Virus record (IMG/VR): IMGVR_UViG_3300010354_000353
Location: 1 to 31,241 of that record
Source: a virus
Strand: one strand, 5' to 3'
DNA: 31,241 nt
A program made the translations under genes and the position numbers. Of the stretch, positions 22,377 through 30,594 are shown in pieces. The notes under the pieces are model-generated. The model made no database searches. It was given only the letters and a program-made list of their open reading frames with translations, and was not told where the DNA came from. The stretch's first letter is position 1. Every line of letters begins with the position of its first letter.

Positions 22377-23456
22377 TCAGGAGATTGCGCCGCCCAAGGT
22401 GTTGAGGATGACGCGGCTCTCGTGGGTGATTACACCGAAGCCCCAGATGGCGTACCAAGCGAGACCGTGCTCACGACCGAAGTCGATGACACCACCGTCA
22501 CGGAGTTCAACCGGGAGGGCGATGGCATGACCGAAGGCGTTGTCACCGATCATGATGGCGCTGTAGGACTCGGCACCAGGGGCCTGAGCGCCACCGGTGT
22601 TGGGATCGAGGTCGGCTGGGATGCTGAGACCCTTCTTGACCTGAGTGGTCTCGATGAAGACTACGTCGTACAGACGACCGATTTCACCAAGCATGAAGTT
22701 GCCGGGGGCGGCGTACTTGGTGACTTCGATGAACTCTGGCCAGTCGCGGAGCGAACGAGCCTGTGAGGGGTGTACGAAGCAGACGTAGGTGTCGCCTAGA
22801 CGGGGGATGTTCTGACCGGCGAGAATCTCAACGGCGTCCTTGATGGAAGCTGGGCTGAGGTAGCCAGGAGCAGAAGCAGAGCCGACAGTACCGGCGTCGT
22901 AGGGGCTGATCGAGCCACGGGTAGCGGCTGCGGTCCGTCCGAACACGACGCTGGGGGCTACGGCCGAGCCACCAGCAAATGGAACACCATTGGCATAAAG
23001 GGTGTTACGGGCCTGGATGTCCATCGACTGGGCCATGTGGCGGCCAAGTAGACGGCTAGCTGAAGCCATAACGTCGTCGAAAGCTGCGTTGAGAAGCAGT
23101 TCGGTGACGGCGACAGCCTTACCATGCTCGGTAACGGTGATCTGGATCTGGCTAGCCGAGAGGGCTACTGGATCCATACGTACACCCTCAGTGAGGGTTG
23201 CGCCAGCGGCCTCGTCTACTGAGAGGTTGTTGTAGCGCATGAAGTTGATGGTCAAACCGGGCATGACACCGAGTTCGGTCTTCTTTACAGCGAACTGCTC
23301 GAAGCGAAGCACGGGCATGGCCTGGAAAAGAATTTCCTTTGACCAAATTTGCTGGATTGCTGGTGAGAGGGTGGTGTCACTGGTGTAACCAGTCGTCGAA
23401 ATTGACGCTAGGTTAGCTCCGGTGATTGCACCACCTACGGGGCCTGGAAATGCCAT
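22377..23456 (-). CDS. Major capsid protein, HK97 fold (N4 gp56-like)
   Basis: A 359-residue major capsid protein. The sequence matches the N4-gp56-type capsid pattern: a short N-terminal arm, then SPAIQQIWSKEILFQAMPVLRFEQFA, GLTINFMRYNNLS, LTEGVRMDPVALSASQIQITVTEHGKAVAVTELLLNAAFDDVM, and the helix LGRHMAQSMDIQARNTLYANG. The middle contains YVCFVHPSQARSLRDWPEF and the end AIMIGDNAFGHAIALPVELR, a common capsid A-domain pattern. GGAGGA lies 8 bases upstream, giving strong initiation. It follows the scaffold gene and is followed by a strong terminator. The N-terminus has no long cleavable delta domain, and no protease gene is present. Confidence 0.9.
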   Translation of the reverse strand: MAFPGPVGGAITGANLASISTTGYTSDTTLSPAIQQIWSKEILFQAMPVLRFEQFAVKKTELGVMPGLTINFMRYNNLSVDEAAGATLTEGVRMDPVALSASQIQITVTEHGKAVAVTELLLNAAFDDVMASASRLLGRHMAQSMDIQARNTLYANGVPFAGGSAVAPSVVFGRTAAATRGSISPYDAGTVGSASAPGYLSPASIKDAVEILAGQNIPRLGDTYVCFVHPSQARSLRDWPEFIEVTKYAAPGNFMLGEIGRLYDVVFIETTQVKKGLSIPADLDPNTGGAQAPGAESYSAIMIGDNAFGHAIALPVELRDGGVIDFGREHGLAWYAIWGFGVITHESRVILNTLGGAIS

Positions 23457-23490
23457 TGTTTATCCTCCGATGGATAGGGTTGATTGGGTT

Positions 23491-24267
23491 TTAGAACCGG
23501 CCTCTGTTAGGCCGGGCATTTAGTAGCCTGTCACGCATCTTCACGTATTGATCCATCGGCATGTTGCGGATATCATCCGCAGTTAACGTTTGGTATTCCT
23601 GTTGGTTTTCCAGTGGTCCAGTTGGAGGAGCCGTTACCGGAGCCCCCTTAGGGCGAGGCGGCTGACTCGCCCTCTGGATTGATTCGATTATAGCATTACT
23701 ACGTTCCTTAAGCACGGAGATGCTATTTTCGATCTCTTCTTCTGTATTCCCCATGACTAGGTCACGGAGCTCGGGAATGATCGTTTCCTGTTCCACCTGA
23801 AGACGGCGTTGGCGGTAGCTATCTAGCTGCTGTAGGTACCTCTCCTTTTCTAGGAGGGCATCCTGGGCCTGACGCTGCTGCTCGAGCTCGCTAAACTTCT
23901 GGCTCCACTCTTGCTCAACCTGGTTAATCCGTTGGTTGAACTCGTCTTCGCGCTTGGCCAGAAGTTCCTTGGCGCTCAGTTCCTCGATCTCACGCTGGCG
24001 AAGGATTTCTGATTCCTTCTTAGCGCGCTCCTCAGCTTCCTTGATTGCCTTCTCACGCTCAGAGCTAAGAAGGTTCAACTGCTCCTCCATAGCCTTCACA
24101 CGACCGTCAGCATCCTCAAGACGCTTGTACATCTTGTCTTTTTCCTGCTGACGGATCTTGTGCACTTCATCTTCTGAAAAGAGACGCTGATCCTTCGGCA
24201 TATCCTGGCTTGGCTCGGGGGTATCGATGGGTACCTGAATACCGTCTTCTCTTGACTGGACTGACAT
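23491..24267 (-). CDS. Capsid scaffolding protein, coiled coil
   Basis: A 258-residue, highly charged protein. Residues about 35-190 form a long coiled coil rich in Glu, Lys, Gln and Arg (KRLEDADGRVKAMEEQLNLL, EKAIKEAEERAKKESEIL, LEKERYLQQLDSYRQRRLQ). The C-terminal 65 residues (PPRPKGAPVTAPPTG, then TLTADDIRNMPMDQYVKMRDR) may bind the capsid protein. The gene lies between portal and capsid, the standard place of scaffold. GAGGTGA is the ribosome site. The role is co-assembly with capsid subunits and later release. Confidence 0.9.
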   Translation of the reverse strand: MSVQSREDGIQVPIDTPEPSQDMPKDQRLFSEDEVHKIRQQEKDKMYKRLEDADGRVKAMEEQLNLLSSEREKAIKEAEERAKKESEILRQREIEELSAKELLAKREDEFNQRINQVEQEWSQKFSELEQQRQAQDALLEKERYLQQLDSYRQRRLQVEQETIIPELRDLVMGNTEEEIENSISVLKERSNAIIESIQRASQPPRPKGAPVTAPPTGPLENQQEYQTLTADDIRNMPMDQYVKMRDRLLNARPNRGRF

Positions 24268-24317
24268 AACTTCACCTCTGTTGGTTGGGCTTTTAATGAC
24301 TTGGGTAATGTTCGGAA

Positions 24318-26015
24318 TTATTCTTCTTCCGGTACACGGCGCTGGGCGAACCTAGCTCCGTATGCCTTTGCAACTATGTTGTTAATCATTCCCGCATCTG
24401 GCGCAACGGCTGTTGCCGTTACTCCAGGCAGGGGCCCCTGTTCGGGGCTTGGGTTCCCTGCACTTGTTACATTAGCACCTCCGGAAGGTACCGTGCTGGT
24501 ACCGTCGGGGCCTGGTAACAAACCTGTAAACATCATTACAGCTTGATTGATCTGTGCTGTAAGCATGTCTAGTGCGCCTTGGTCGACAGCGTCGTCGCGC
24601 AACTCTTCAAAGATTTCAGCAAGCTTTTCTCGTGGGAATTCTTCACCGAGAGCCCGCAAAGCCCCTTCTTTAGACTCAAGACCAAGTGCCATTTTTGCCT
24701 GTACTTCATTTAGTTTAATCAGTACATCTACTGGAAGTGGCTCAGGCCAGTGAACTTGTGTCTTGTAGGTAAGGGGGTCAGCCGGATCAAGTTGTGGTAG
24801 TTGGTCCATTTCCGGTGGCTCACCAAGAGTTGGGTTGTACATAAGAGACTCGGGGTTGAACACGGCTGACGTGCGAATAATCAGTTCGTTTACTTTTTCC
24901 AAACCCTTTGTAAAGTGGATGCGCTTCATATGGAAGCGGTTCATCATGGGCTGGTATTGGATTGCCAGAGCAACGCCCGAGGTATTCGATACTGGTTGGA
25001 ATTGGCCCAACGCTGTCTCTGGAACACCTGTAATTTCATGCATGGTTCGCTTTAAAAATTCAATGTACTGCAAGGCCCCAGCCATTTCGCCTCGCGACTC
25101 AAGGTTAAATACTGAGGCATCCTTAGGTAGACCGGCCCAAACTTTCTTAGGCCCCCGCTCGAGCTGGCTGGCCTTGGCTCCAGTAATGATGGTTACTGGG
25201 GCAGCGTGGTAGTTAATGATGTCCGATACTTCGGTCATCTTTTCGTTCAACTCTCGGTTCAACGGGATGACGTCCCAGATATCGGACTGGCCCCATGGGG
25301 ATGAGGAAATAGTCATATTTGGAATGTGGACAATTGGTATTTGCCCAAGAGGGTTTTCGTACTGATCAATCAGTTCATCATTGATGTACTGCTCGATTAC
25401 CTCATCAGTTGAAATCTCGGTAAAGGTGTAGACCTGCCTAGTACCTTCAGGACTAGTACCCCAGAATCGGTACTTTAACTTAAAGCGGATAATCCGGTCC
25501 CTATCATGGGGGTGGTATTCCGGGAAGCAGTGAGAAGGGTTAATTGGGATTACGCGTATACGTCCTTCATGGGTAATCCCTAATGGGTCAACGTACGGCT
25601 CTTCATAAGCCACTTTAACGAAGCAGTCTCCGGTTACGCTAGCTAGCTGGCCCATTTCCCATAGGACGTAGTGTTTTGAGTTATCGACTTCCCACACCTT
25701 GTGCAATAGGTGGGGGATAATAGCTCCGTTTTGGTTGGGCACTTTCCATTGGACGCCTTTTCCAAAACAAAAGTTGGTGATGTAATCCGACATAGTGCGG
25801 ATGTAGTTCATTGTGATGTTCTGTTCGCCCATCTCACGGCGGTACGACCAGTGGTGGCCTAGGTACCAGGCCCAACAAGTAGAGTATCGGTTTAGTCGTG
25901 GACCGTGTACTTCGAACTCTTCGTCTGCGAGCTCGACCAACCCCAGTGGGGATATGGCAACCGTCAGGTCACTTGATGAAGCTCTATAGCTCGGTGACCA
26001 AAAATCAATCGGCAT
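24318..26015 (-). CDS. Portal protein
   Basis: A 565-residue portal protein, forming the dodecameric ring at the vertex through which DNA enters. Family-typical segments are NYIRTMSDYITNFCFGKGVQW, ITGDCFV-like SVTGDCFVKVAYEEP, PIVHIPNMTI, SPWGQSDIWDVIPLNRELNEKMTEVSDIINYHAAPV, and LKRTMHEITGVPETALGQFQPVSNTSGVAL, which is the conserved C-terminal helix and loop region. The C-terminal tail is polar (Pro/Gly/Thr-rich). The ATG overlaps the preceding gene by 11 bases. Confidence 0.93.
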   Translation of the reverse strand: MPIDFWSPSYRASSSDLTVAISPLGLVELADEEFEVHGPRLNRYSTCWAWYLGHHWSYRREMGEQNITMNYIRTMSDYITNFCFGKGVQWKVPNQNGAIIPHLLHKVWEVDNSKHYVLWEMGQLASVTGDCFVKVAYEEPYVDPLGITHEGRIRVIPINPSHCFPEYHPHDRDRIIRFKLKYRFWGTSPEGTRQVYTFTEISTDEVIEQYINDELIDQYENPLGQIPIVHIPNMTISSSPWGQSDIWDVIPLNRELNEKMTEVSDIINYHAAPVTIITGAKASQLERGPKKVWAGLPKDASVFNLESRGEMAGALQYIEFLKRTMHEITGVPETALGQFQPVSNTSGVALAIQYQPMMNRFHMKRIHFTKGLEKVNELIIRTSAVFNPESLMYNPTLGEPPEMDQLPQLDPADPLTYKTQVHWPEPLPVDVLIKLNEVQAKMALGLESKEGALRALGEEFPREKLAEIFEELRDDAVDQGALDMLTAQINQAVMMFTGLLPGPDGTSTVPSGGANVTSAGNPSPEQGPLPGVTATAVAPDAGMINNIVAKAYGARFAQRRVPEEE

Positions 26016-26349
26016 TCAAACCCCTGGTGTTTGTGTTTTTGACTATGAGTGGCAGGATATCACTCGGAACATCAATGTACGTTACAGATTGTACCATTCC
26101 ACTTGGTATGTGGGCCGGGTTACTGTAGTAAATCTGACCTTCCTCGTTGTTGTCAACTAGGATGGTACCAGCCAGAGTGATGTGTTTATCCAGCATGTTT
26201 GGTATAACCCAACCGATGCTAATCGGTCTTACAAAATGGGGCTTATATTCTCTTGGATCCAGCCACCCAGTAGGACCATCAAAGGCGTCCAGCCATTCAA
26301 TAATGGCTAGTCGTGGGTGTTCTTCAGTTTCCCTTTTCTTTTTGGGCAT
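26005..26349 (-). CDS. Hypothetical small protein before the portal
   Basis: A 114-residue protein starting MPKKKRETEEHPRL, followed by a strand-rich body (AIIEWLDAFDGPTGWLDP, FVRPISIGWVIPNML, ITLAGTILVDN, MVQSVTYIDVPSDILPLIV). The start at 26347-26349 is preferred because AGAGGGAAG lies about 9 bases upstream; an upstream in-frame start at 26430 falls within the phosphoesterase gene and lacks a good site. It overlaps both neighbours (26 bases with the phosphoesterase, 11 with the portal), so it belongs to the head operon. Family not recognised; no enzymatic motif seen. Confidence 0.7.
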   Translation of the reverse strand: MPKKKRETEEHPRLAIIEWLDAFDGPTGWLDPREYKPHFVRPISIGWVIPNMLDKHITLAGTILVDNNEEGQIYYSNPAHIPSGMVQSVTYIDVPSDILPLIVKNTNTRGLNAD

Positions 26350-27478
26350 AGTAAAACTTCCCTCTGAAGAACGCCGCTCCGTTGTGGAACGGTACTTGTT
26401 CATAGAAAAAACTGCCATCTCCAGGCTCATATGTTACTACGCCAACGCCCTGCTGCCAGTCCTCGACTATGGTCATTGGACGACCATCCAAATCAATTGA
26501 TCCTTTTGTACTTGGTACAGTACCGTCACACCGAGCTAGCGTTCCGGGTGACGCGGCCATAATGGTCTTTGGTCCATCGTAATCTTCACGGGACCGTTCA
26601 GCCCACTCACGGCGGTGGATGTGGCCGTAGATGACGGATGTCTTTTCCGTGCTGAGGTAGGCGTGAGCCGTGGAACCGTTCGATCGTACCTTGGTGCCGT
26701 GGATGATCCGAAGTCGTTGGTTGACCCAAAACTGACCGGCTGGGTATCCCGGTATGTACTCCACATTGAAATCATCAAACTTACAAAGGTAAGGAATACT
26801 AAGAACAGGCCAGCTGTCAGGAGTGTTGCCACGACGTAGAGAGAACGCTGCTTTTGCGTTGTCAATAACATAGTTCACTAACCTTTCTTCGTGGTTACCG
26901 GCAAGCCATACAATTCTTGCCCGTGGTGCCGCCATACGTAATTGGGCACACAATGTCGTTGCTCTATCGATGGACGCCTGTGTAGTAAGTGCATACGCGC
27001 TACTCAACCGGTACTTACCGAACTCAGGTAGGTCCAAGTTGTCTCCTACCAAAACCACCAGGTCGGGGTTCGTAGACTGGATGATGGACAAAGCCATCTC
27101 GATGGCCGCCTCATCCTGTGTGGGCTCGAGGTCCCCGTTTGCATTACGGAAGTACCCGATCTGCATATCTGGTAAAACCACACAAGTTTCGTAGCCATCT
27201 GCAGTACTCGGCTTGGGGGCTTTCAAAGACATCTTGATAGACGGACCAGGCTGCACTACTGGCCATTGTGGGCCCGATTCAAATGCTGGGCTAAACTGGA
27301 TGCCCATGAGGTCGTGGACCTCTGCTTCACCATCGTCGTTCTTGGTGAGCGATTGGTACAAAGAGACTCGTTTTACAGCACCAATTTCATCAACATCGAT
27401 GTCGTTTCTCTTTAACAGTTCTGCGATCTTTCCCAAGGCGTACTTAGAGTTGCCCAAATCCTTTGACAAGTCAGTCAC
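26324..27478 (-). CDS. Calcineurin-like metallophosphoesterase
   Basis: A 384-residue protein with the full set of calcineurin-like metallophosphoesterase motifs: DMQ (Asp104), GDNLD (145-149), GNHEE (194-198), HG (260-261) and GHIH (285-288). These residues bind two metal ions and hydrolyse phosphoester bonds; the substrate cannot be told (nucleic acid ends, nucleotides or phosphoprotein are all possible). About 95 residues before the catalytic domain are charged and helical (LGKIAELLKRNDIDVDEIG). It starts with GTG, with AGAGGTG 7 bases upstream, overlaps the HTH gene before it, and lies in the packaging/head cluster. Confidence 0.88.
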   Translation of the reverse strand: MTDLSKDLGNSKYALGKIAELLKRNDIDVDEIGAVKRVSLYQSLTKNDDGEAEVHDLMGIQFSPAFESGPQWPVVQPGPSIKMSLKAPKPSTADGYETCVVLPDMQIGYFRNANGDLEPTQDEAAIEMALSIIQSTNPDLVVLVGDNLDLPEFGKYRLSSAYALTTQASIDRATTLCAQLRMAAPRARIVWLAGNHEERLVNYVIDNAKAAFSLRRGNTPDSWPVLSIPYLCKFDDFNVEYIPGYPAGQFWVNQRLRIIHGTKVRSNGSTAHAYLSTEKTSVIYGHIHRREWAERSREDYDGPKTIMAASPGTLARCDGTVPSTKGSIDLDGRPMTIVEDWQQGVGVVTYEPGDGSFFYEQVPFHNGAAFFRGKFYYAQKEKGN

Positions 27479-27746
27479 AGCGGCACCTCTTTGCTACGTG
27501 TCGAGAAACAGTACTTTCGCTTATATCGTACTTGTGCTTACGCAAAACGCCAGTTAGCCAACGGGCTGAGTAGACCTTTGATCTACCTGAACCCTCGTCC
27601 TCTCTGATCATGTCAATTGCTCGATCTAAAGCTGCGGCTTCATCTTCGGTCATTTGGTTTCTGACCTTCGTTAAACCGCACACTGTTTTGGAGTCTTGCT
27701 CTGCAGGTGAAGCAAGGTCCTCCGTCAGTGAGGATTCTTGAACCAT
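27471..27746 (-). CDS. Small helix-turn-helix protein
   Basis: A 91-residue protein with a helical middle (MTEDEAAALDRAIDMIREDE) and a C-terminal helix-turn-helix-like part (SARWLTGVLRKHKYDISESTVSRHVAKRCRCD). The pattern ISESTVSRH matches a recognition helix. It could be a regulator or a small terminase-like protein, since it lies in the terminase region; evidence does not separate these. AGGAGC lies 6 bases before the ATG, and it overlaps the phosphoesterase start by 8 bases. The final RCRC is unusual. Confidence 0.65.
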   Translation of the reverse strand: MVQESSLTEDLASPAEQDSKTVCGLTKVRNQMTEDEAAALDRAIDMIREDEGSGRSKVYSARWLTGVLRKHKYDISESTVSRHVAKRCRCD

Positions 27747-27770
27747 ATTGTGCTCCTATTGTGCTTCAGG

Positions 27771-27941
27771 TCATGCGACCTTTGTGCTTGATTCAGTATA
27801 CACATTCTTGACTTTGTTGGAACGCTTTATCTGATCCTTGATTTTTGACATCAATCGAATTAGTTGTTCCTCATCTTCAAACCCACGTACCGGAACGCGG
27901 GAAAGGTAGTAGAGGACAGTTTCAAGATCATTGCTGGTCAT
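27771..27941 (-). CDS. Hypothetical 56-residue protein
   Basis: A small protein beginning MTSNDLETVLYYLSRV, helical and charged, ending KIKDQIKRSNKVKNVYTESSTKVA. The start at 27939-27941 has AGGAG 6 bases upstream; a longer frame from 27989 is less likely. It is the first gene after the terminator at 28012-28039, so it probably has its own promoter (TTGACA is at 27989-27984 on the minus strand, but no matching -10). Function unknown. Confidence 0.65.
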   Translation of the reverse strand: MTSNDLETVLYYLSRVPVRGFEDEEQLIRLMSKIKDQIKRSNKVKNVYTESSTKVA

Positions 27942-28011
27942 GGTAACTCCTGAGTGCTCTGGGTGAGTCACTGTACCAGACCGTGTCAAGTACGCGGTTC
28001 AGAAAAGAAGA

Positions 28012-28039
28012 AAGGGGCGGGGAATAACCCCCGCCCCTT
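28012..28039 (-). terminator. Rho-independent terminator downstream of the 133-residue gene
   Basis: Perfect 11-base arms AAGGGGCGGGG (28012-28022) and CCCCGCCCCTT (28029-28039) around the 6-base loop AATAAC. On the minus strand the stem is followed by TTTCTTCTTTT, a U-rich run. It begins 22 bases beyond the stop of the preceding gene. Confidence 0.88.
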
Positions 28040-28060
28040 CCCTCCTTGTCGGTGGATCAA

Positions 28061-28462
28061 TCAGTCGTAGACGACCGTTGGGTTTGGCCGATTCATGTGG
28101 CCACCAGTGCCGAAGACATATTCAAACTGCGGCATTGCCTCACCTGACATTGTGCCCTGAAGGAAATCACCAAGCATCTCTGGGGCTTCAATCCATGAAG
28201 CAGAACCAACGTGAGCACGCTCACGCATGGTTTCCTCAGCGTACTTGTAGAACATCTCAGGGTTGTTGTGATTCATGCGCGACATTGACGGAGCGGTATC
28301 TTGGTATGCCCCGATTCCAAAGTCCTGTGGAACATCGGTGTCAGTGGCAACACCCTCTTCAAAGCGCATTGGGCCCTTGTTACCAGGGATGCTGGGAGCC
28401 AGGCTACGCTCAAACATGGGCGTACCCTTCTCTGGGAACATGGGATTGGGAGCTACGGCCAT
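28061..28462 (-). CDS. Conserved hypothetical protein next to the terminase
   Basis: A 133-residue protein rich in Pro, Met, Gly and Glu, starting MAVAPNPMFPEKGTPMFERS and with EMFYKYAEETMRERAHVGSASWIEAPEMLGDFLQGTM. The strong ribosome site AGGAGG, 6-7 bases before the ATG, and the terminator after it suggest high expression, so a virion or packaging-associated protein is possible. I do not recognise a family. It follows the large terminase gene by 49 bases. Low complexity (many Met and Pro) suggests a partly disordered protein. Confidence 0.75.
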   Translation of the reverse strand: MAVAPNPMFPEKGTPMFERSLAPSIPGNKGPMRFEEGVATDTDVPQDFGIGAYQDTAPSMSRMNHNNPEMFYKYAEETMRERAHVGSASWIEAPEMLGDFLQGTMSGEAMPQFEYVFGTGGHMNRPNPTVVYD

Positions 28463-28511
28463 ATGTATCCTCCTACGAATACGATGTCTAGTTAAATATT
28501 AGCACCTTTTG

Positions 28512-30089
28512 TCACCTTCCGAAGAAGGGTGACTCGCTTACAGTTATTGAAGGCATTGTATCTTGTACAGATAGTGAACAGGCGATTGCTAGGGAATCTG
28601 GGAAGTCGTCGAAAGCTCCCTTTTCATCGGGTGCCGCCGCCAACAAATACGGGCCTCGATAAACCTTTTCAAGGTCCAGCATTTGTTGATTAAACTTCTT
28701 CCATATCTTAGTACGCCGGGCTTTAGAATGCCCGGGAACAATCAATTGATTACGTTGTATTAATTCCGTTAGGTGAACCCAGCGTTCGTTCTGGGCTTTT
28801 GAATCCGACGATACTGCTGTTACCTCAATATGAGGCATCAAAATCTGCAGGCGTTCGGCCACGGCACCGCCAACACCCTGGGCGTCTACCCCAATACGAT
28901 ATACATCGTAGCTTCTTAGGAAATCAACAATCTCAAAGTACTGCTGTTCCCATTCGGTGTTATTGATTTCTAGCCAATTAAGAACTCGGTGTTCGTAAAA
29001 TCCAAACCCATCTGGGTGATCCCAGTCAACCCACACCGCCGTTACAACGGTTGAGTCATTGGTTCTAGCTACGTCAATACCTACCACGATTGGGGTACGC
29101 CACCATTGTTTTACTAGTGGCATCGAGGGGTCATATAGTTGGGTCAAACGTTCGTCTGTAACAAACATTCCCTTTTCAAGAATCCATTTATTGCAGTACG
29201 ACATCTGAAACTCGTCTGAGTCTTCACCGATTCGTACCTTTTCTTTTGAAATGAATTTCGCATAGTTTGGGTTGTACTTAGACGCAGTACGCCAGTCGTA
29301 TTCAAAATGCGCTTGTCGGTGGTTGCGCTTACCATTGATATCGCGTCGTTTGTTATATTGGATCATCTTGTAGAAATACGACTTGTTACGAGTGGCTGTA
29401 CCAGTAAGCACAATAGAGCCGTTATTGAACGCCAACATTGGCTTGATTGATTTAGTAATCATGAACTCGTCAGCTTCTTGGGCCTCGTCGATCAGCACGA
29501 AGTGGTAGGTTTTAGACTCAATCTTGGCCTTTGGGTTACAGGTCTGCATACGGCATAGAGACCCCGAATGTTTAAGGCTAATTATCCTTCCCTTGCCCCT
29601 TGAACCACCTGACGTAGCTTTGTCATCGATCTCTGGATCGAGAAGAAAGTCCAATGCATGATCGCTAGTAAGCTTGCTAACGATACGGCTAAAAACCGTA
29701 TCAGCCTGGTCTTCAACGGGCGCGAATACACCACACCAGAACCCCTTTTCAAACTTGCCCAACCACGTTGGGTACACCTTCGACAACTTAGGAAGAATGA
29801 CCATCATGGCTGCCATCACATTAGACAACACTTCTGATTTTCCTGACTGGCGAGTTGCTACCAGCGTCATTTCTTCACCGTCACCAAGAACTATTGACTG
29901 AATTATTCGATAGGCAATTGGTACTTGGTAAGGGAACAGTTTTACATTACAAAATTCTTCCGTAAATAATATGAGTTTAAAAACGAGTTGATCAACAAAC
30001 TCCGCAGACGTCTCGTCGAGGTCATTTGAGTCGTCTAGGGCCTGCTCGTTCTCCTCCTCTAGGAGTTCCTCAACGGTACGGTTATCCAT
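28512..30089 (-). CDS. Terminase large subunit
   Basis: A 525-residue packaging motor. The N-terminal ATPase has Walker A TRQSGKS (79-85), Walker B VLIDEA (Asp201, Glu202) and a coupling motif LTGTATRN (228-235). The C-terminal RNase H-like nuclease has GIDVA (Asp339), GVDAQG (Asp402) and DFPDSLAIA (Asp498), giving the three metal-binding acidic residues. Together they cut concatemers and pump DNA into the prohead using ATP. The gene overlaps the end of the preceding small gene; the only upstream site is weak (AGAGA), so coupling is likely. No typical small subunit was identified. Confidence 0.95.
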   Translation of the reverse strand: MDNRTVEELLEEENEQALDDSNDLDETSAEFVDQLVFKLILFTEEFCNVKLFPYQVPIAYRIIQSIVLGDGEEMTLVATRQSGKSEVLSNVMAAMMVILPKLSKVYPTWLGKFEKGFWCGVFAPVEDQADTVFSRIVSKLTSDHALDFLLDPEIDDKATSGGSRGKGRIISLKHSGSLCRMQTCNPKAKIESKTYHFVLIDEAQEADEFMITKSIKPMLAFNNGSIVLTGTATRNKSYFYKMIQYNKRRDINGKRNHRQAHFEYDWRTASKYNPNYAKFISKEKVRIGEDSDEFQMSYCNKWILEKGMFVTDERLTQLYDPSMPLVKQWWRTPIVVGIDVARTNDSTVVTAVWVDWDHPDGFGFYEHRVLNWLEINNTEWEQQYFEIVDFLRSYDVYRIGVDAQGVGGAVAERLQILMPHIEVTAVSSDSKAQNERWVHLTELIQRNQLIVPGHSKARRTKIWKKFNQQMLDLEKVYRGPYLLAAAPDEKGAFDDFPDSLAIACSLSVQDTMPSITVSESPFFGR

Positions 30090-30318
30090 TTTCTCTGGAC
30101 ATCAATTCTTTCCACATCTCGTTTGCAGCTTCAAGCTGTTTTGAAAACTCTGATGCGGGCTCACCTCGGTAGCGCCAACCATCATAGGTTGACCCAAGGG
30201 CCATCAACGTGCTGTTTATCCATTGATGCAATTCAGGTGTACTCATTTTGTTAATTCTAGAAACTGAGGAACCAGCCTTCTGTGGCTCTTCGTCACGTGG
30301 ACGCATAAACAACTTCAT
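30082..30318 (-). CDS. Small protein before the large terminase, possible small-subunit candidate
   Basis: A 78-residue helical protein (SRINKMSTPELHQWINSTLMALG, FSKQLEAANEMWKELMSRENG), starting at the ATG at 30316-30318, which overlaps the preceding stop (ATGA) and has AGAGG 6-7 bases upstream; a TTG two codons earlier is less likely. It overlaps the terminase start by 8 bases. Position is that of a small terminase, but no recognisable DNA-binding motif is seen and it is shorter than usual. Function unknown. Confidence 0.6.
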   Translation of the reverse strand: MKLFMRPRDEEPQKAGSSVSRINKMSTPELHQWINSTLMALGSTYDGWRYRGEPASEFSKQLEAANEMWKELMSRENG

Positions 30319-30584
30319 TTCCAACCTCTTATATCCCGTGGGTGTGCTTCCATTTCCCTTGCTTGCATAGCATACAACAGACCGTTTGTGTCATCAAGCT
30401 CTTTTGGTTTACCGCACAGACCTATCTGAAAAACATATTTCCCAATGCGTATTTGGATACCGGTTCCTGTTAACCAGGGTTGGGATGTCTGGCGCATAAA
30501 ACCACGTGAAACAAACTTTGTTCCCTTTGTTCCCGTATTCTTAGTTATCCAATAAACATTTTTTATTACGTATAAATTGTTCAT
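30315..30584 (-). CDS. Hypothetical protein
   Basis: An 89-residue protein beginning MNNLYVIKNVYWITKN, with strand-rich segments (KFVSRGFMRQTSQPWLTGTGIQIRIGKYVFQIGLCG) and a polar, basic end (AREMEAHPRDIRGWK). The start is uncertain: the ATG at 30582-30584 is chosen, but AGG lies directly against it; a TTG at 30611 would add 9 residues. It overlaps the next gene by ATGA. No family recognised. Confidence 0.55.
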   Translation of the reverse strand: MNNLYVIKNVYWITKNTGTKGTKFVSRGFMRQTSQPWLTGTGIQIRIGKYVFQIGLCGKPKELDDTNGLLYAMQAREMEAHPRDIRGWK

Positions 30585-30594
30585 CCTAAGGCAA

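Noticed and set aside
22323-22766. 147-codon open frame on the plus strand
   Set aside because: It is antisense to the major capsid gene, starts inside the terminator hairpin and has no ribosome site; its composition reflects the codon pattern of the capsid gene.
27961-28000. TTGACA at 27989-27984 (minus) as a promoter
   Set aside because: The -35 match is perfect, but at 16-18 bases there is no -10 (TCACCC). TACAGT lies only 8 bases away. A promoter for the 56-residue gene is likely but not located.
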